Source: Rhodovulum sp. (GTDB lineage: Bacteria; Pseudomonadota; Alphaproteobacteria; Rhodobacterales; Rhodobacteraceae). From it: a stretch of DNA of 33,821 bases. Numbering within the stretch: the first letter of the stretch is position 1; each line of letters begins with the position of its first letter. Positions 15,991 to 23,886 of this stretch are shown piece by piece. The translations under genes were made by a program, and so were the position numbers. The notes beneath the pieces were generated by a model, which worked only from the letters and a program-made list of their open reading frames with translations, ran no database searches and was not told where the DNA came from. The DNA is taken from NCBI GenBank assembly GCA_002706605.1, contig PALT01000027.1:1-33821 (forward strand), in the 5' to 3' direction.

Positions 15991-17100
15991 TTATTTCGCC
16001 AGCCACGCCTGGAATTTTGCATCCAGATCGTCGCGGTAATCAGCCCACCATTCGTAGTTGTACAGGAAGGTGTTGGTGGCGTTTGCCGGATCGGTCGGCA
16101 TGTGCGGAGCCATGTCGATGCCCAGCGTTGCGTGCTGACCAACCAGCGGTGCGGACGATGCACGTGCCGGACCGTAGGAGATGTATTTCGCCTGATCCGC
16201 CAGACGCTGGGTGTCGGTTGCGAAGTACAGGAAGTCCATGACGCGAGCCAGACGGTCTTCGGGCAGACCGGCGGGAACGATCCAGCCGTCAAGGTCGAAC
16301 ACCTGTGCGTCCCACAGCATCGCTACGGGCTGGTCCTGCTCTTCGATCAGCGAGAACAGGCGACCGTTATAGGTCGAACCCATCACAACTTCGCCGTCAG
16401 CCAGCAGCTGGGGCGTGTCAGCACCGGCCGACCACCAGACAACGCTGTCTTTGATGGTGTCCAGTTTCGCCAGAGCTTGGTCCTGGCCAGCTTCGGTCGA
16501 CAGAACGTCGTAAACGTCGGCCTTGGCAACACCGTCACACAGCAGCGCCCATTCCATGTTGTTGATCGGACGCTTTTCCAGCGAGCGCTTGCCCGGGTAA
16601 GCTTCGAGATCGAAGATCGCGCAGATGTCGGTCGGCGCGGTGTCGCCCACCAGATCGGTACGATAGCCAACGGTGGTCGAGTAAACGATCTGCGGGATGA
16701 AGCAGTCCGAGACCAGCAGGTCGCCAAAGTCTTCCGAGGCGGGGGTGCCATCGGGCGCAGCGGCCAGAACTTCGTCGTGGTCGATTTCCAGAGCCAGACC
16801 TTCGTCACACAGACGGATCGCGTCCGAGGCCACAACGTCCACCAGGTCCCAGGTGATGTTGCCAGCTTCGTTCATGGCGCGCAGTTTGGCCACAGCTTCG
16901 TTCGAGCTTTCGTCCCAGACAACTTCCAGACCGTCGTGTTCGGCCTTGTAGGGATCCGAGTAGGCGTTGGTTTGCGAGGCCTGATAGGCACCGCCCCAGC
17001 TGACCAAGGTCATGCTGTCGGCCATGCCGTGGCCTGCGGCATAGGCCGAGGCAGCAGCGGCGATGGCGCCGGTCGAAAGCATAATTGTCTTGAGTTTCAT
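15991..17100 (-). CDS. Extracellular solute-binding protein, polyamine (PotD/PotF) type
   Basis: 369 residues. The ATG at 17100 is chosen because AGGAGAGACTAAGC precedes it and it yields a clean signal peptide (MKLKTIMLSTGAIAAAASAYA); an upstream in-frame start at 17172 would add a non-signal extension. The mature protein begins GHGMADSMTLVSWGGAYQ, with the W-G-G-x-Y pattern typical of PotD/PotF-like periplasmic receptors. A later SYGPARASSAPL and the Trp-rich end YNYEWWADYRDD also fit. Ligand could be putrescine, spermidine or a related compound; I cannot tell which. Second gene of the importer operon, 90 bp after the ATPase gene. Confidence 0.92.
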   Translation of the reverse strand: MKLKTIMLSTGAIAAAASAYAAGHGMADSMTLVSWGGAYQASQTNAYSDPYKAEHDGLEVVWDESSNEAVAKLRAMNEAGNITWDLVDVVASDAIRLCDEGLALEIDHDEVLAAAPDGTPASEDFGDLLVSDCFIPQIVYSTTVGYRTDLVGDTAPTDICAIFDLEAYPGKRSLEKRPINNMEWALLCDGVAKADVYDVLSTEAGQDQALAKLDTIKDSVVWWSAGADTPQLLADGEVVMGSTYNGRLFSLIEEQDQPVAMLWDAQVFDLDGWIVPAGLPEDRLARVMDFLYFATDTQRLADQAKYISYGPARASSAPLVGQHATLGIDMAPHMPTDPANATNTFLYNYEWWADYRDDLDAKFQAWLAK

Positions 17101-17190
17101 GCTTAGTCTCTCCTTGTTTACAGCCCGTTTGTCTTGGGGGCCCCACACCACCGGGCAAGGTCGCGGGGTCATCTCATCACGCGCGAGGAC

Positions 17191-18288
17191 TTAGGCGTCC
17201 AGCGCGCGACAATCTTCTGCCAACCAACCGATCTCAATCATCTCGCCCGGTTTCAGGCGGCGTTGGTCAGGGGCGTTGCGGGTTTTGATGATGAAATCGT
17301 CACGTCCCGCGACGCGCAGTCGGGTTCTAAAGATATCGCCCATGTAGATGAATTCCATGACCTCGGCCTTGAGCGTCAGGGCATCAGGGCTCAGGCGGTC
17401 CTTGTTGAATTCAACGCGTTCGGGGCGGATCGACACCTTGGTGCGCTCACCGGCCTTGGACACGTTCACGGGCATCGCGTCGATCAACTCGCCGCCGTCC
17501 AACTGGACAATGGCGCGACCTTCGCGGATTTCTTTGACGACACCGGTCAGGGTGTTGTTCTCGCCGATGAACTGGGCAACAAAGCTGTTCTCGGGCTTTT
17601 CATAGAGCAGATCCGGCGGCGCCAGCTGCTGGATGCGGCCATCGTCAAACACCGCGACGTGGTCCGACATGGTCAAGGCCTCGGTCTGGTCGTGGGTCAC
17701 GTAAACCGTGGTGATCCCCAGCGAGTGCGCCAGATTGGTGATTTCAAACTGCATATGTTCGCGCAGCTGTTTGTCGAGCGCGCCCAGAGGTTCGTCCATC
17801 AGAACCAGTTCCGGTTCAAACACCAACGCACGGGCCAGCGCGATACGCTGTTGCTGACCACCGGACAACTGGGTCGGACGGCGGCCACCAAAATCGCCCA
17901 TCTGGACCATCTCAAGGGCGCGTTTGACCTTGGCTTCACGCTCGGATTTGCCCAGCTTGCGCACCTCAAGAGGGAAGGCAAGGTTTTCGGCAACCGTCAT
18001 GTGCGGGAACAAAGCGTAGTTCTGAAAGACCATCCCGATGCCGCGTTTGTGCGGGGGGATGTTGTTGATCGGCTTACCATCCAACAGGATTTCGCCATGC
18101 GTCGCGGTCTCAAACCCCGCAAGCATCATCAGGCAAGTGGTTTTGCCAGACCCCGACGGGCCAAGCATCGTCAGAAACTCGCCTTTACCAATCGAGAGGT
18201 TAAGATCTTTGACGACGAGAGTTTCGCCATCATAACTTTTTTGTACGCGATCAAAGACCACGAAACCGTTTTCGGGCGCGGTGGACAA
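17191..18288 (-). CDS. potA: ABC transporter ATP-binding protein, PotA type
   Basis: 365 residues. It starts at TTG 18288 (AGGGGAG upstream); there is no in-frame ATG before the Walker A region, and a GTG nine codons in is the only near alternative. Walker A is G43-P-S-G-S-G-K-T, Q-loop Q89, signature LSGGQ at 141-145, Walker B LVLMDEP with D165/E166, and H-loop H199. The C-terminal half (from about 240) is the TOBE-type regulatory domain (IGENNTLTGVVKEI, VSIRPERVEF). It energises polyamine-type uptake. First gene of a four-gene operon with receptor and two permeases. The uncommon TTG start may limit its translation. Confidence 0.93.
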   Translation of the reverse strand: MSTAPENGFVVFDRVQKSYDGETLVVKDLNLSIGKGEFLTMLGPSGSGKTTCLMMLAGFETATHGEILLDGKPINNIPPHKRGIGMVFQNYALFPHMTVAENLAFPLEVRKLGKSEREAKVKRALEMVQMGDFGGRRPTQLSGGQQQRIALARALVFEPELVLMDEPLGALDKQLREHMQFEITNLAHSLGITTVYVTHDQTEALTMSDHVAVFDDGRIQQLAPPDLLYEKPENSFVAQFIGENNTLTGVVKEIREGRAIVQLDGGELIDAMPVNVSKAGERTKVSIRPERVEFNKDRLSPDALTLKAEVMEFIYMGDIFRTRLRVAGRDDFIIKTRNAPDQRRLKPGEMIEIGWLAEDCRALDA

Positions 18289-18665
18289 AATAGCTCCCCT
18301 GTTTTTCTCGGGCCGATTTGTTCGGCCACTTAGAATCCTTATTGCATTGACGGTATCATCCTATGTCACGCATGCAACCACGTTTCCAAAACGACCGGCA
18401 ACTGGCATTTTGCGACCTGTCCGACGCTCACACCGTTGAAAATTTGACAGGTGCACGGCCAATTTTCCGTTCAGATCCCCAAGGGCCGTGGTGCCTGACC
18501 GATTCCACAATTCGCGAAAACCGTTTAGCCAGACTAAATTTTTTCCATCTGGCAAAAGTTTAGGTCAGATCGCAAGGCGTGGCGAGTAAATTTTGGGCAC
18601 ACCATGCATAAAGGAAAGGGCGCCCGAAATGGGCGCCCCGAGTCTCTGTATCAATGAGGTCTGAT
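18289..18665. other. Intergenic region upstream of the importer operon
   Basis: 377 bp without a supported gene. Near its left end a hairpin GGCCGA (18311-18316) / TCGGCC (18322-18327) lies in the predicted leader of potA, 23 bp before the start codon, and may be a regulatory element. At 18529-18554 GCCAGA and TCTGGC flank a T-rich loop. An ATG-started 66-codon frame at 18363-18563 on the plus strand has no ribosome site or recognisable family and is not called. The right end carries the terminator of the Wza-like gene. Confidence 0.5.
18618..18638 (-). terminator. Intrinsic terminator after the Wza-like gene
   Basis: GGGCGCCC (18618-18625), loop GAAAT, GGGCGCCC (18631-18638): an 8-bp perfect stem. 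On the minus strand it is followed by CTTTCCTTTATG, T-rich enough for an intrinsic terminator. It lies about 30 bp downstream of the stop at 18666. Confidence 0.75.
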
Positions 18666-20075
18666 TTAGTTGCCGGCGGCCTGATCGACACCCGCCACAA
18701 TCAGGCTGGGCGTGATCTGGTCAATCACACGACCCCAACGGGTGATAGGCTGTTCGGCGACAAAGATCACGTCGTTGGGACGCAATTCGAACCGTGTCGC
18801 AACCAGCAGATTCGCGGCATTGCTGGCATCAAGGTTATAGGCCGTGACCGCGTTATATTCGCGGGGATCCTCGGACCCGCGCAGCACATAGATTTCGCGC
18901 ACGTTGCCGGTTTCGGTCGGAATACCGCCCGCCCCGTCATAGATCGCATCGGCCAGCGTTGCCTTTTGGTCAAACGGCAGGGCAAAGCGGGTTTGGCTGC
19001 GCACTTCGCCCGTCAGATAGACATAGTCCTGTTTGACCGCGCCCAGTTCCAGACGGGTCTCAAAGTTCTGACGCGCCTCGGCCAGTTGGGCACGACGGAT
19101 CGTGACCTCGACCTGCAGTTCATTCAGGGCCTGCACGCGGGCGTCCTGTTTGAACTCAGCCAACCGGATTTGTTCGGCGAAATAGGCCTCGGCCTGATCC
19201 AGCTGGAATTCGGTATCGACAAAGACACTGTCCCCCTCGATCAACTGAATCCGTTGTAGACCGGTCTGCGCGTAAAGCTGACGCAAAGGCAGTTGATAAA
19301 GCGTGCCCTGACGATAAAGCCTTACAGTGGTATAATCGGGATCAACATCCGCCACCCCGCCGGACTGGGCCAGAGCCTCATCCAGATAGAGCGGCGTCAG
19401 GGTGATCGGGGCCACGCGCGGCGCATTCACCGCGCCACCAATCGACACCTTTTTCGAGTTGAACTCGGCAATCTCAAGGCTGAAGGTCGGGTTGATCTGG
19501 TTTTCCACCAAGGAGCGGAAAATCTCGGCCTCGGCCTCTTCCAGCGTCATTTGCGCGATTTTCACGCGCCCCACATCGGGGATCGCAATCGCGCCATCGT
19601 CCTGCACGGTATAGCCTTGGCGGCGGTTCTGCGCGGCAAGCAGGCCGCTGAGTTGTTCAACGGATGTCTGCGCCCCGCTGGGCGTGGCCAGAACGATCAC
19701 GTCGCCAACACCGATTTTATAGGGGCCCTGAACCACAGCAGGAGGCAAACGTGTCTCAAGTGCGGCGGGACGGCGTTCGGGCACATTGGCGGTGGGCGGC
19801 AAGGACCCTGCCCCGCGCAAACTGCCCGTGCTTCCGGCGGTCGTATTGAAAATCGCTGGCAGGGCCTGCGGTTCATAGGTCGAGCGGTTCGCAACCAACA
19901 CCGTTTCCGGCGTCATCGGCACGACACGGACCTTGGCGCCGTCCGACGCGATTTCCTGAACCTTGGGGCTGTGATAGGCCACGCCACAGGCCGACACGCC
20001 CATTGCCAGACACAGGGCCAAAACGGGCGTCACCACACGGCGCTTTTTGGTCATTTCACTCACTGTCTTGGTCAT
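18666..20075 (-). CDS. Polysaccharide export outer-membrane lipoprotein (Wza/GfcE-like)
   Basis: 469 residues. The ATG at 20075 has GAGGG upstream; a second in-frame ATG seven codons in is possible. The lipobox MGVSAC lipidates Cys30 (counted from the first Met). The polysaccharide-export domain begins near YKIGVGDVIVLATP, then SLBB-type domains (VSIGGAVNAPRV, and VYLTGEVRSQTRFALP). A stretch near residues 285-345 (AEAYFAEQIRLAEFKQDARV on) looks like a coiled coil and distinguishes it from short Wza. Homologues form the outer-membrane exit pore for capsule or exopolysaccharide. Third of the yjbH-yjbF-wza run, 34 bp after yjbF. Confidence 0.9.
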   Translation of the reverse strand: MTKTVSEMTKKRRVVTPVLALCLAMGVSACGVAYHSPKVQEIASDGAKVRVVPMTPETVLVANRSTYEPQALPAIFNTTAGSTGSLRGAGSLPPTANVPERRPAALETRLPPAVVQGPYKIGVGDVIVLATPSGAQTSVEQLSGLLAAQNRRQGYTVQDDGAIAIPDVGRVKIAQMTLEEAEAEIFRSLVENQINPTFSLEIAEFNSKKVSIGGAVNAPRVAPITLTPLYLDEALAQSGGVADVDPDYTTVRLYRQGTLYQLPLRQLYAQTGLQRIQLIEGDSVFVDTEFQLDQAEAYFAEQIRLAEFKQDARVQALNELQVEVTIRRAQLAEARQNFETRLELGAVKQDYVYLTGEVRSQTRFALPFDQKATLADAIYDGAGGIPTETGNVREIYVLRGSEDPREYNAVTAYNLDASNAANLLVATRFELRPNDVIFVAEQPITRWGRVIDQITPSLIVAGVDQAAGN

Positions 20076-20109
20076 TGGCGACCATCCCTCTTGTTCATTC
20101 CGTCGTAAC

Positions 20110-20763
20110 CTAAGGCCGCAGTTGGCGCAGCGTCACGTTTCCTATTGTCGGGCCCAGCCATTGGCTGGAATGCAAAATCGTACCGTCTGTGTCCGCAATC
20201 CAGTAGAGGTTCAGGAACTCGGCCTGCGCGCCATAACAGTCCTCAACCATCAAACGGATGTCTCGCGGCCCATCGGGCAATTCCAGAACCCCGGGACCGC
20301 TGTCGGTGATATCACAGACAAAGGCGCGGGTATCGGCCTGAATGTCGCCGGTCAATTCGGTATGAAACCGCTGAACGCGGCCGGGCTTGCGCGCCTGCAA
20401 CAGCTCATTGGTCTGGGACACATCCGCCGCCAGCAAATCGCCCCCCAAGCCGCGCGTTGCAACAATCAGCCCATCGCGCGTCGAAACGGTTGAGCCATCC
20501 ACGCCCAACCACGTCACGACACCGCGGTTTTCGTTGATCGGGACAAGGCCCGAGTTCTGGCCGCGATCGGTCAGGATCACCACAGAAACCGGCGATCCAT
20601 TATCAATCGCCCCCTGCACCCGCAGCGCCGCGAGATCGCGTTCCGCCGTAGTATAGAGTTCGGGCAAGACCGCCGCGGCCAGTTCCGTCTGGCCTGCACC
20701 GCTGCATCCGGCCAAGGCCAAGCCAAGGGCACCGGCCCCGCATATGCGCATTCCCGTATTCAT
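20110..20763 (-). CDS. yjbF: YjbF/GfcB family lipoprotein
   Basis: 217 residues. The lipobox ALAGC puts the lipidated cysteine at residue 20. The body matches the YjbF/GfcB family: GLVPINENRGVVTWLGVDGS, then TRDGLIVATRGLGGDLL with the G-L-G-x-D-L motif, and the ending FLNLYWIADTDGTILHSSQW. This family belongs to the yjbEFGH and group 4 capsule (gfc) loci and is needed for polymer secretion, though the exact role is unknown. Its ATG overlaps the yjbH stop by four bases (20760-20763), so the two are translationally coupled. Confidence 0.88.
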   Translation of the reverse strand: MNTGMRICGAGALGLALAGCSGAGQTELAAAVLPELYTTAERDLAALRVQGAIDNGSPVSVVILTDRGQNSGLVPINENRGVVTWLGVDGSTVSTRDGLIVATRGLGGDLLAADVSQTNELLQARKPGRVQRFHTELTGDIQADTRAFVCDITDSGPGVLELPDGPRDIRLMVEDCYGAQAEFLNLYWIADTDGTILHSSQWLGPTIGNVTLRQLRP

Positions 20764-22892
20764 CGCCAGAATTTCCCCCAGCGTTTCGCCAACAACGGGT
20801 CATGCAGGTTTCGCGTCACATCATAGAGACGGTTGCGCACGGAAAGACGTTGACCGCCATCACGCGTAGTGGGCGAAATCGAGGTTCCGAACCCCGATTG
20901 GGACGGCTCGCCCGACAGCCACGACAATGGGATGCTCAGGCGGATACCCTTGTCAAAAGAGCCCTCTCCGAAATCCTCAAACGAGACATCTGTCAGGGTA
21001 AAGTAGGCCCCGACACGCAAACCGTTGGCAAACTCACGGTCCAGCGTGAACGTCGCCCCCCAGTCACCCGCCAAATACCGGCCCGCGTCGATCCGACCTA
21101 AATACCCGCCGCCAAATTCGTAATAGGCAGAAACATGGCCGGTCAGGACATCATAGTCCTGAAAACCAAACAGGACATCGAAATCCCGTTGCTTGGCATA
21201 GTTGACCTCGACCCCGAGGGCGAGAGGGCTATCGACCGGCTTCCACAGAACTTCGCCCGAAACACCGCCGAACATCCGCTCAAGATAGCCAGCCGAAACA
21301 CGACCATAGAGGTTCGTCCCTGGGCGGAAGAAATATTCGCCCGTCAGGTGGGAGACCTCAAAATCGCTCTCACGGTCGTAGATGTTAAAATCCGAGCGCA
21401 CGTGCGGCAGAACTGAATTGGACGGGCGCGTGCTCTCATCAAGGTTGCCGATCACCGGCTGACGGAACCTGCCCGACAGAATCACACCGGGGCGCGGCAC
21501 ATAGGACAGATCAAGCTGTGCCCCGATATCGGCCCGCACGGGGTTATCGGGATCAAACAAGGACGGCGCCAGATAGGCCCCATAGTCGAACGAGAATTTC
21601 GGAAAGGCCGTCGCCAAAAGGGCCTCGGGTGCGGGCGCGTCATCCGCCGCATCGGCAATATCGGCGCGCACATAGCTCTGCCATGTGCCGTCCAGTTCGA
21701 ATTCCAGTTCTTCAAGATCGCTGCGGTTCAGGGTGATGCGCGACAAAGGCACGCCCGCCTTGGACGGGATCAGGACAAAGGTATCCACCCCATCTGGCAG
21801 CGTGTTGGCCAGAACGCGCCCTGCCCGCCCCAACGCTTGGGGCGCGATATCATAGCGTCCGGTGGTCAGGTGCACCGTGACGCGGCCCGCGCCAAGATCC
21901 ACCGCCTCGACGGTCAGGCCCGCATCGGTCAGACGCTCGGCCACGCGGTTGCGCAGGCCCGCCGTCTGTGCCGCATCCGTGACCCAGTCCTCGGACCAGC
22001 CAAGGGCGCTTGCCGATTGACGTGGCGCAATCGGCTCCGGCCCGATCTCACGCCCGCCCGGGATTGCCGGTGCGCGCGGGTCCAGAACATAGCTCAGGAC
22101 GACGCCGACCTCTGAACCATAGATGTAATAGCCCCCCAGACTGACACCGTTATCAAAGGCGTAATCCGCCCCAAAGCTGAACGGGCTGCGCCGGTCAAAA
22201 CCGGTTCTAGCGACCTCTTCGTCATAGGCGTCCGAGGAATATTCGGCCTTGAGGGTCAAACGGTCGTTGACGTCCCATTCCACCCCGCCGAACAGCGCCG
22301 CAGGACCACGGAACCACGCGCCCGCCGTCAACTGTCCCGTCTCGCTGATGCCACCCGATCCGGGGCGAGTATCGAACCGGTCGTCAAGAACGCCCAGCGG
22401 GTTATCGAAACTGTTATAGGTGCCCAGACGCCCCCAACCGATCCCGCCCGAGGCGCGCAACCCATTGCCAAAGGTCTTCGATGCGACCAGGTATTCGGCC
22501 CCGTAAACGCCGGTTCCGCCGAAATCGCGCAGACCAACCGCAACAGCGGGCGTATAGTCGCCCTCATCCAAAAGCCGGTAATGAAGGTCAAACGACCGGT
22601 CATAGCGGCTTAGCCCGACCGCCCCATCGAAATCCTCAAGATAGGCATAGCGAAAACTACCCGTCAGGCGATCGGTAATCTGAAACGTCAACGTGTTGCG
22701 AACCACGCCACTGTAATAGCCGCTTGTCAGTGCGAGGTTTCCGTCGGGCAGGCTATACGCGGTTGGCGTATCGATCAGTCCCGGCAGGCCATAAAAAGAC
22801 AGGCTAGGCCGTGTCTCGGCATGCACAATGGGTGCTGTCCCACCAAGGCACAGGCTCGCAAGTAAGATCTTAGGAAATAGCTGCTGCGACAT
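20760..22892 (-). CDS. yjbH: YjbH/GfcD family outer-membrane protein
   Basis: 710 residues with signal peptide (ending APIVHA, cleavage before ETRPSL). The family-typical start SFYGLPGLIDTPTAYSLPDG is followed by many amphipathic strands, FGADYAFDNGVSLGGYYIYG for example, consistent with an outer-membrane beta-barrel. A middle periplasmic-like section (about residues 320-400: ERLTDAGLTVEAVDLGAGRV) separates two strand-rich regions. The last segment, FDKGIRLSIPLSWLSG, fits the YjbH end. The protein is thought to take part in exopolysaccharide secretion with YjbF. First gene of the yjbH-yjbF-wza unit, divergent from the phosphatase-like gene. Confidence 0.9.
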   Translation of the reverse strand: MSQQLFPKILLASLCLGGTAPIVHAETRPSLSFYGLPGLIDTPTAYSLPDGNLALTSGYYSGVVRNTLTFQITDRLTGSFRYAYLEDFDGAVGLSRYDRSFDLHYRLLDEGDYTPAVAVGLRDFGGTGVYGAEYLVASKTFGNGLRASGGIGWGRLGTYNSFDNPLGVLDDRFDTRPGSGGISETGQLTAGAWFRGPAALFGGVEWDVNDRLTLKAEYSSDAYDEEVARTGFDRRSPFSFGADYAFDNGVSLGGYYIYGSEVGVVLSYVLDPRAPAIPGGREIGPEPIAPRQSASALGWSEDWVTDAAQTAGLRNRVAERLTDAGLTVEAVDLGAGRVTVHLTTGRYDIAPQALGRAGRVLANTLPDGVDTFVLIPSKAGVPLSRITLNRSDLEELEFELDGTWQSYVRADIADAADDAPAPEALLATAFPKFSFDYGAYLAPSLFDPDNPVRADIGAQLDLSYVPRPGVILSGRFRQPVIGNLDESTRPSNSVLPHVRSDFNIYDRESDFEVSHLTGEYFFRPGTNLYGRVSAGYLERMFGGVSGEVLWKPVDSPLALGVEVNYAKQRDFDVLFGFQDYDVLTGHVSAYYEFGGGYLGRIDAGRYLAGDWGATFTLDREFANGLRVGAYFTLTDVSFEDFGEGSFDKGIRLSIPLSWLSGEPSQSGFGTSISPTTRDGGQRLSVRNRLYDVTRNLHDPLLAKRWGKFWR

Positions 22893-23047
22893 TAGCTCGG
22901 AAATGGATCACGTATCTTTTCCGATGTGTACACAAATCCGTGCAGACTTGGCTAGTTTGAAACGGGATTTTTCTCTTTCAGGGGCAAGAATTTTTTCGAT
23001 ATAAGCACCGAAAGCACATATAAAAAACGGCAACGTGAGGCCCCGAG

Positions 23048-23812
23048 ATGAAAGCACTGACATCGCTGTTTACACGCAAGAAACCGCGCAGCGTGCCCCA
23101 GCGTTTCGACGCCCCGATTGCACCGGACCATGCGTTTTTCGCCATTGGTGACATCCATGGGTGCGATGCCCTCTTTGCCCGCCTGATCGACCGCATTCTT
23201 GCACGTCCGGGCGATGTTCCGATCATCTGTGTGGGCGACTATGTGGATCGGGGCGAGGAAAACGCCGCCGTTCTGCGTCGTCTGATGGAGCTCGACCAAG
23301 CCCTTGGCGAGCGGTTTGTCTGTCTTTTGGGCAACCACGAAGACATGTTTTTGAAGTTTTTAGAGGCACCTGAGGAACGGGGCGCGCGGTGGCTGCGCTA
23401 TGGCGGCTTGCAAACCTTGGCAAGTTTTGGCCTGCGCGGTGTCAGCGAGGGCACCAACGGTCAGGCCCTGATCGACGTGCGCGACCGGCTGCGCGAGGAA
23501 ATGGGCCCGATTGAGGCGTGGTTGCGCGCGCGCCCCCTGTCTTGGCAGAACGGCAATGTCGCCGTGGTACATGCTGGGGCCGATCCGGCGGTGCCAATAG
23601 ACCTGCAGGACCGCGCCACATTGATGTGGGGGCATCAGGATTTTGACCACCTTCCGCGTCAGGACGGGATCTGGGTGGTGCATGGCCACACGATCACCCC
23701 CACGCCGACGGTCAGCAACGGGCGTATTGCGATTGACACCGGCGCCTATGCAACGGGGCGACTGACCGCAGCGATGGTCGTGCCTGGCGATGTGGAATTC
23801 ATACAGGCCTAA
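23048..23812 (+). CDS. Metallophosphoesterase, PPP (Ser/Thr phosphatase) type
   Basis: 254 residues. All PPP motifs are in place: GDIHG (34-38), GDYVDRG (63-69), GNHED (95-99), then VVHAGADP and VVHGHT for the remaining metal-binding histidines. The family includes bacterial PrpA/PrpB-type protein phosphatases and dinucleotide hydrolases. No signal peptide, so cytosolic. It sits alone on the plus strand between yjbH and the tyrosine-autokinase gene. That position suggests a link to export control, but this family normally acts on phospho-Ser/Thr, and a Wzb-type tyrosine phosphatase is not present in the window. Confidence 0.9.
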   Translation: MKALTSLFTRKKPRSVPQRFDAPIAPDHAFFAIGDIHGCDALFARLIDRILARPGDVPIICVGDYVDRGEENAAVLRRLMELDQALGERFVCLLGNHEDMFLKFLEAPEERGARWLRYGGLQTLASFGLRGVSEGTNGQALIDVRDRLREEMGPIEAWLRARPLSWQNGNVAVVHAGADPAVPIDLQDRATLMWGHQDFDHLPRQDGIWVVHGHTITPTPTVSNGRIAIDTGAYATGRLTAAMVVPGDVEFIQA

Positions 23813-23832
23813 ATTCCGACGCGCCTGACGAA

Positions 23833-23860
23833 AACCCCCGACGCGCCTGCATCGGGGGTT
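23833..23860 (-). terminator. Intrinsic terminator between phosphatase and autokinase genes
   Basis: AACCCCCGA (23833-23841) pairs with TCGGGGGTT (23852-23860) around a 10-nt loop. On the minus strand the stem ends GGGGGTTTTCGTC, giving a short T run for the autokinase transcript. It may also stop the convergent phosphatase transcript. Confidence 0.8.
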
Positions 23861-23886
23861 ATCAATCTGACGGACGTTGGTCGCGA

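Noticed and set aside
16102-18333. Long plus-strand frames of 334 and 399 codons
   Set aside because: They are antisense to the binding protein and PotA genes, whose motifs are unmistakable. Long antisense frames are usual in GC-rich DNA.
18363-18563. 66-codon plus-strand frame in the gap before the importer operon
   Set aside because: No ribosome site, no recognisable family and no conserved features; it covers the probable promoter region of potA.
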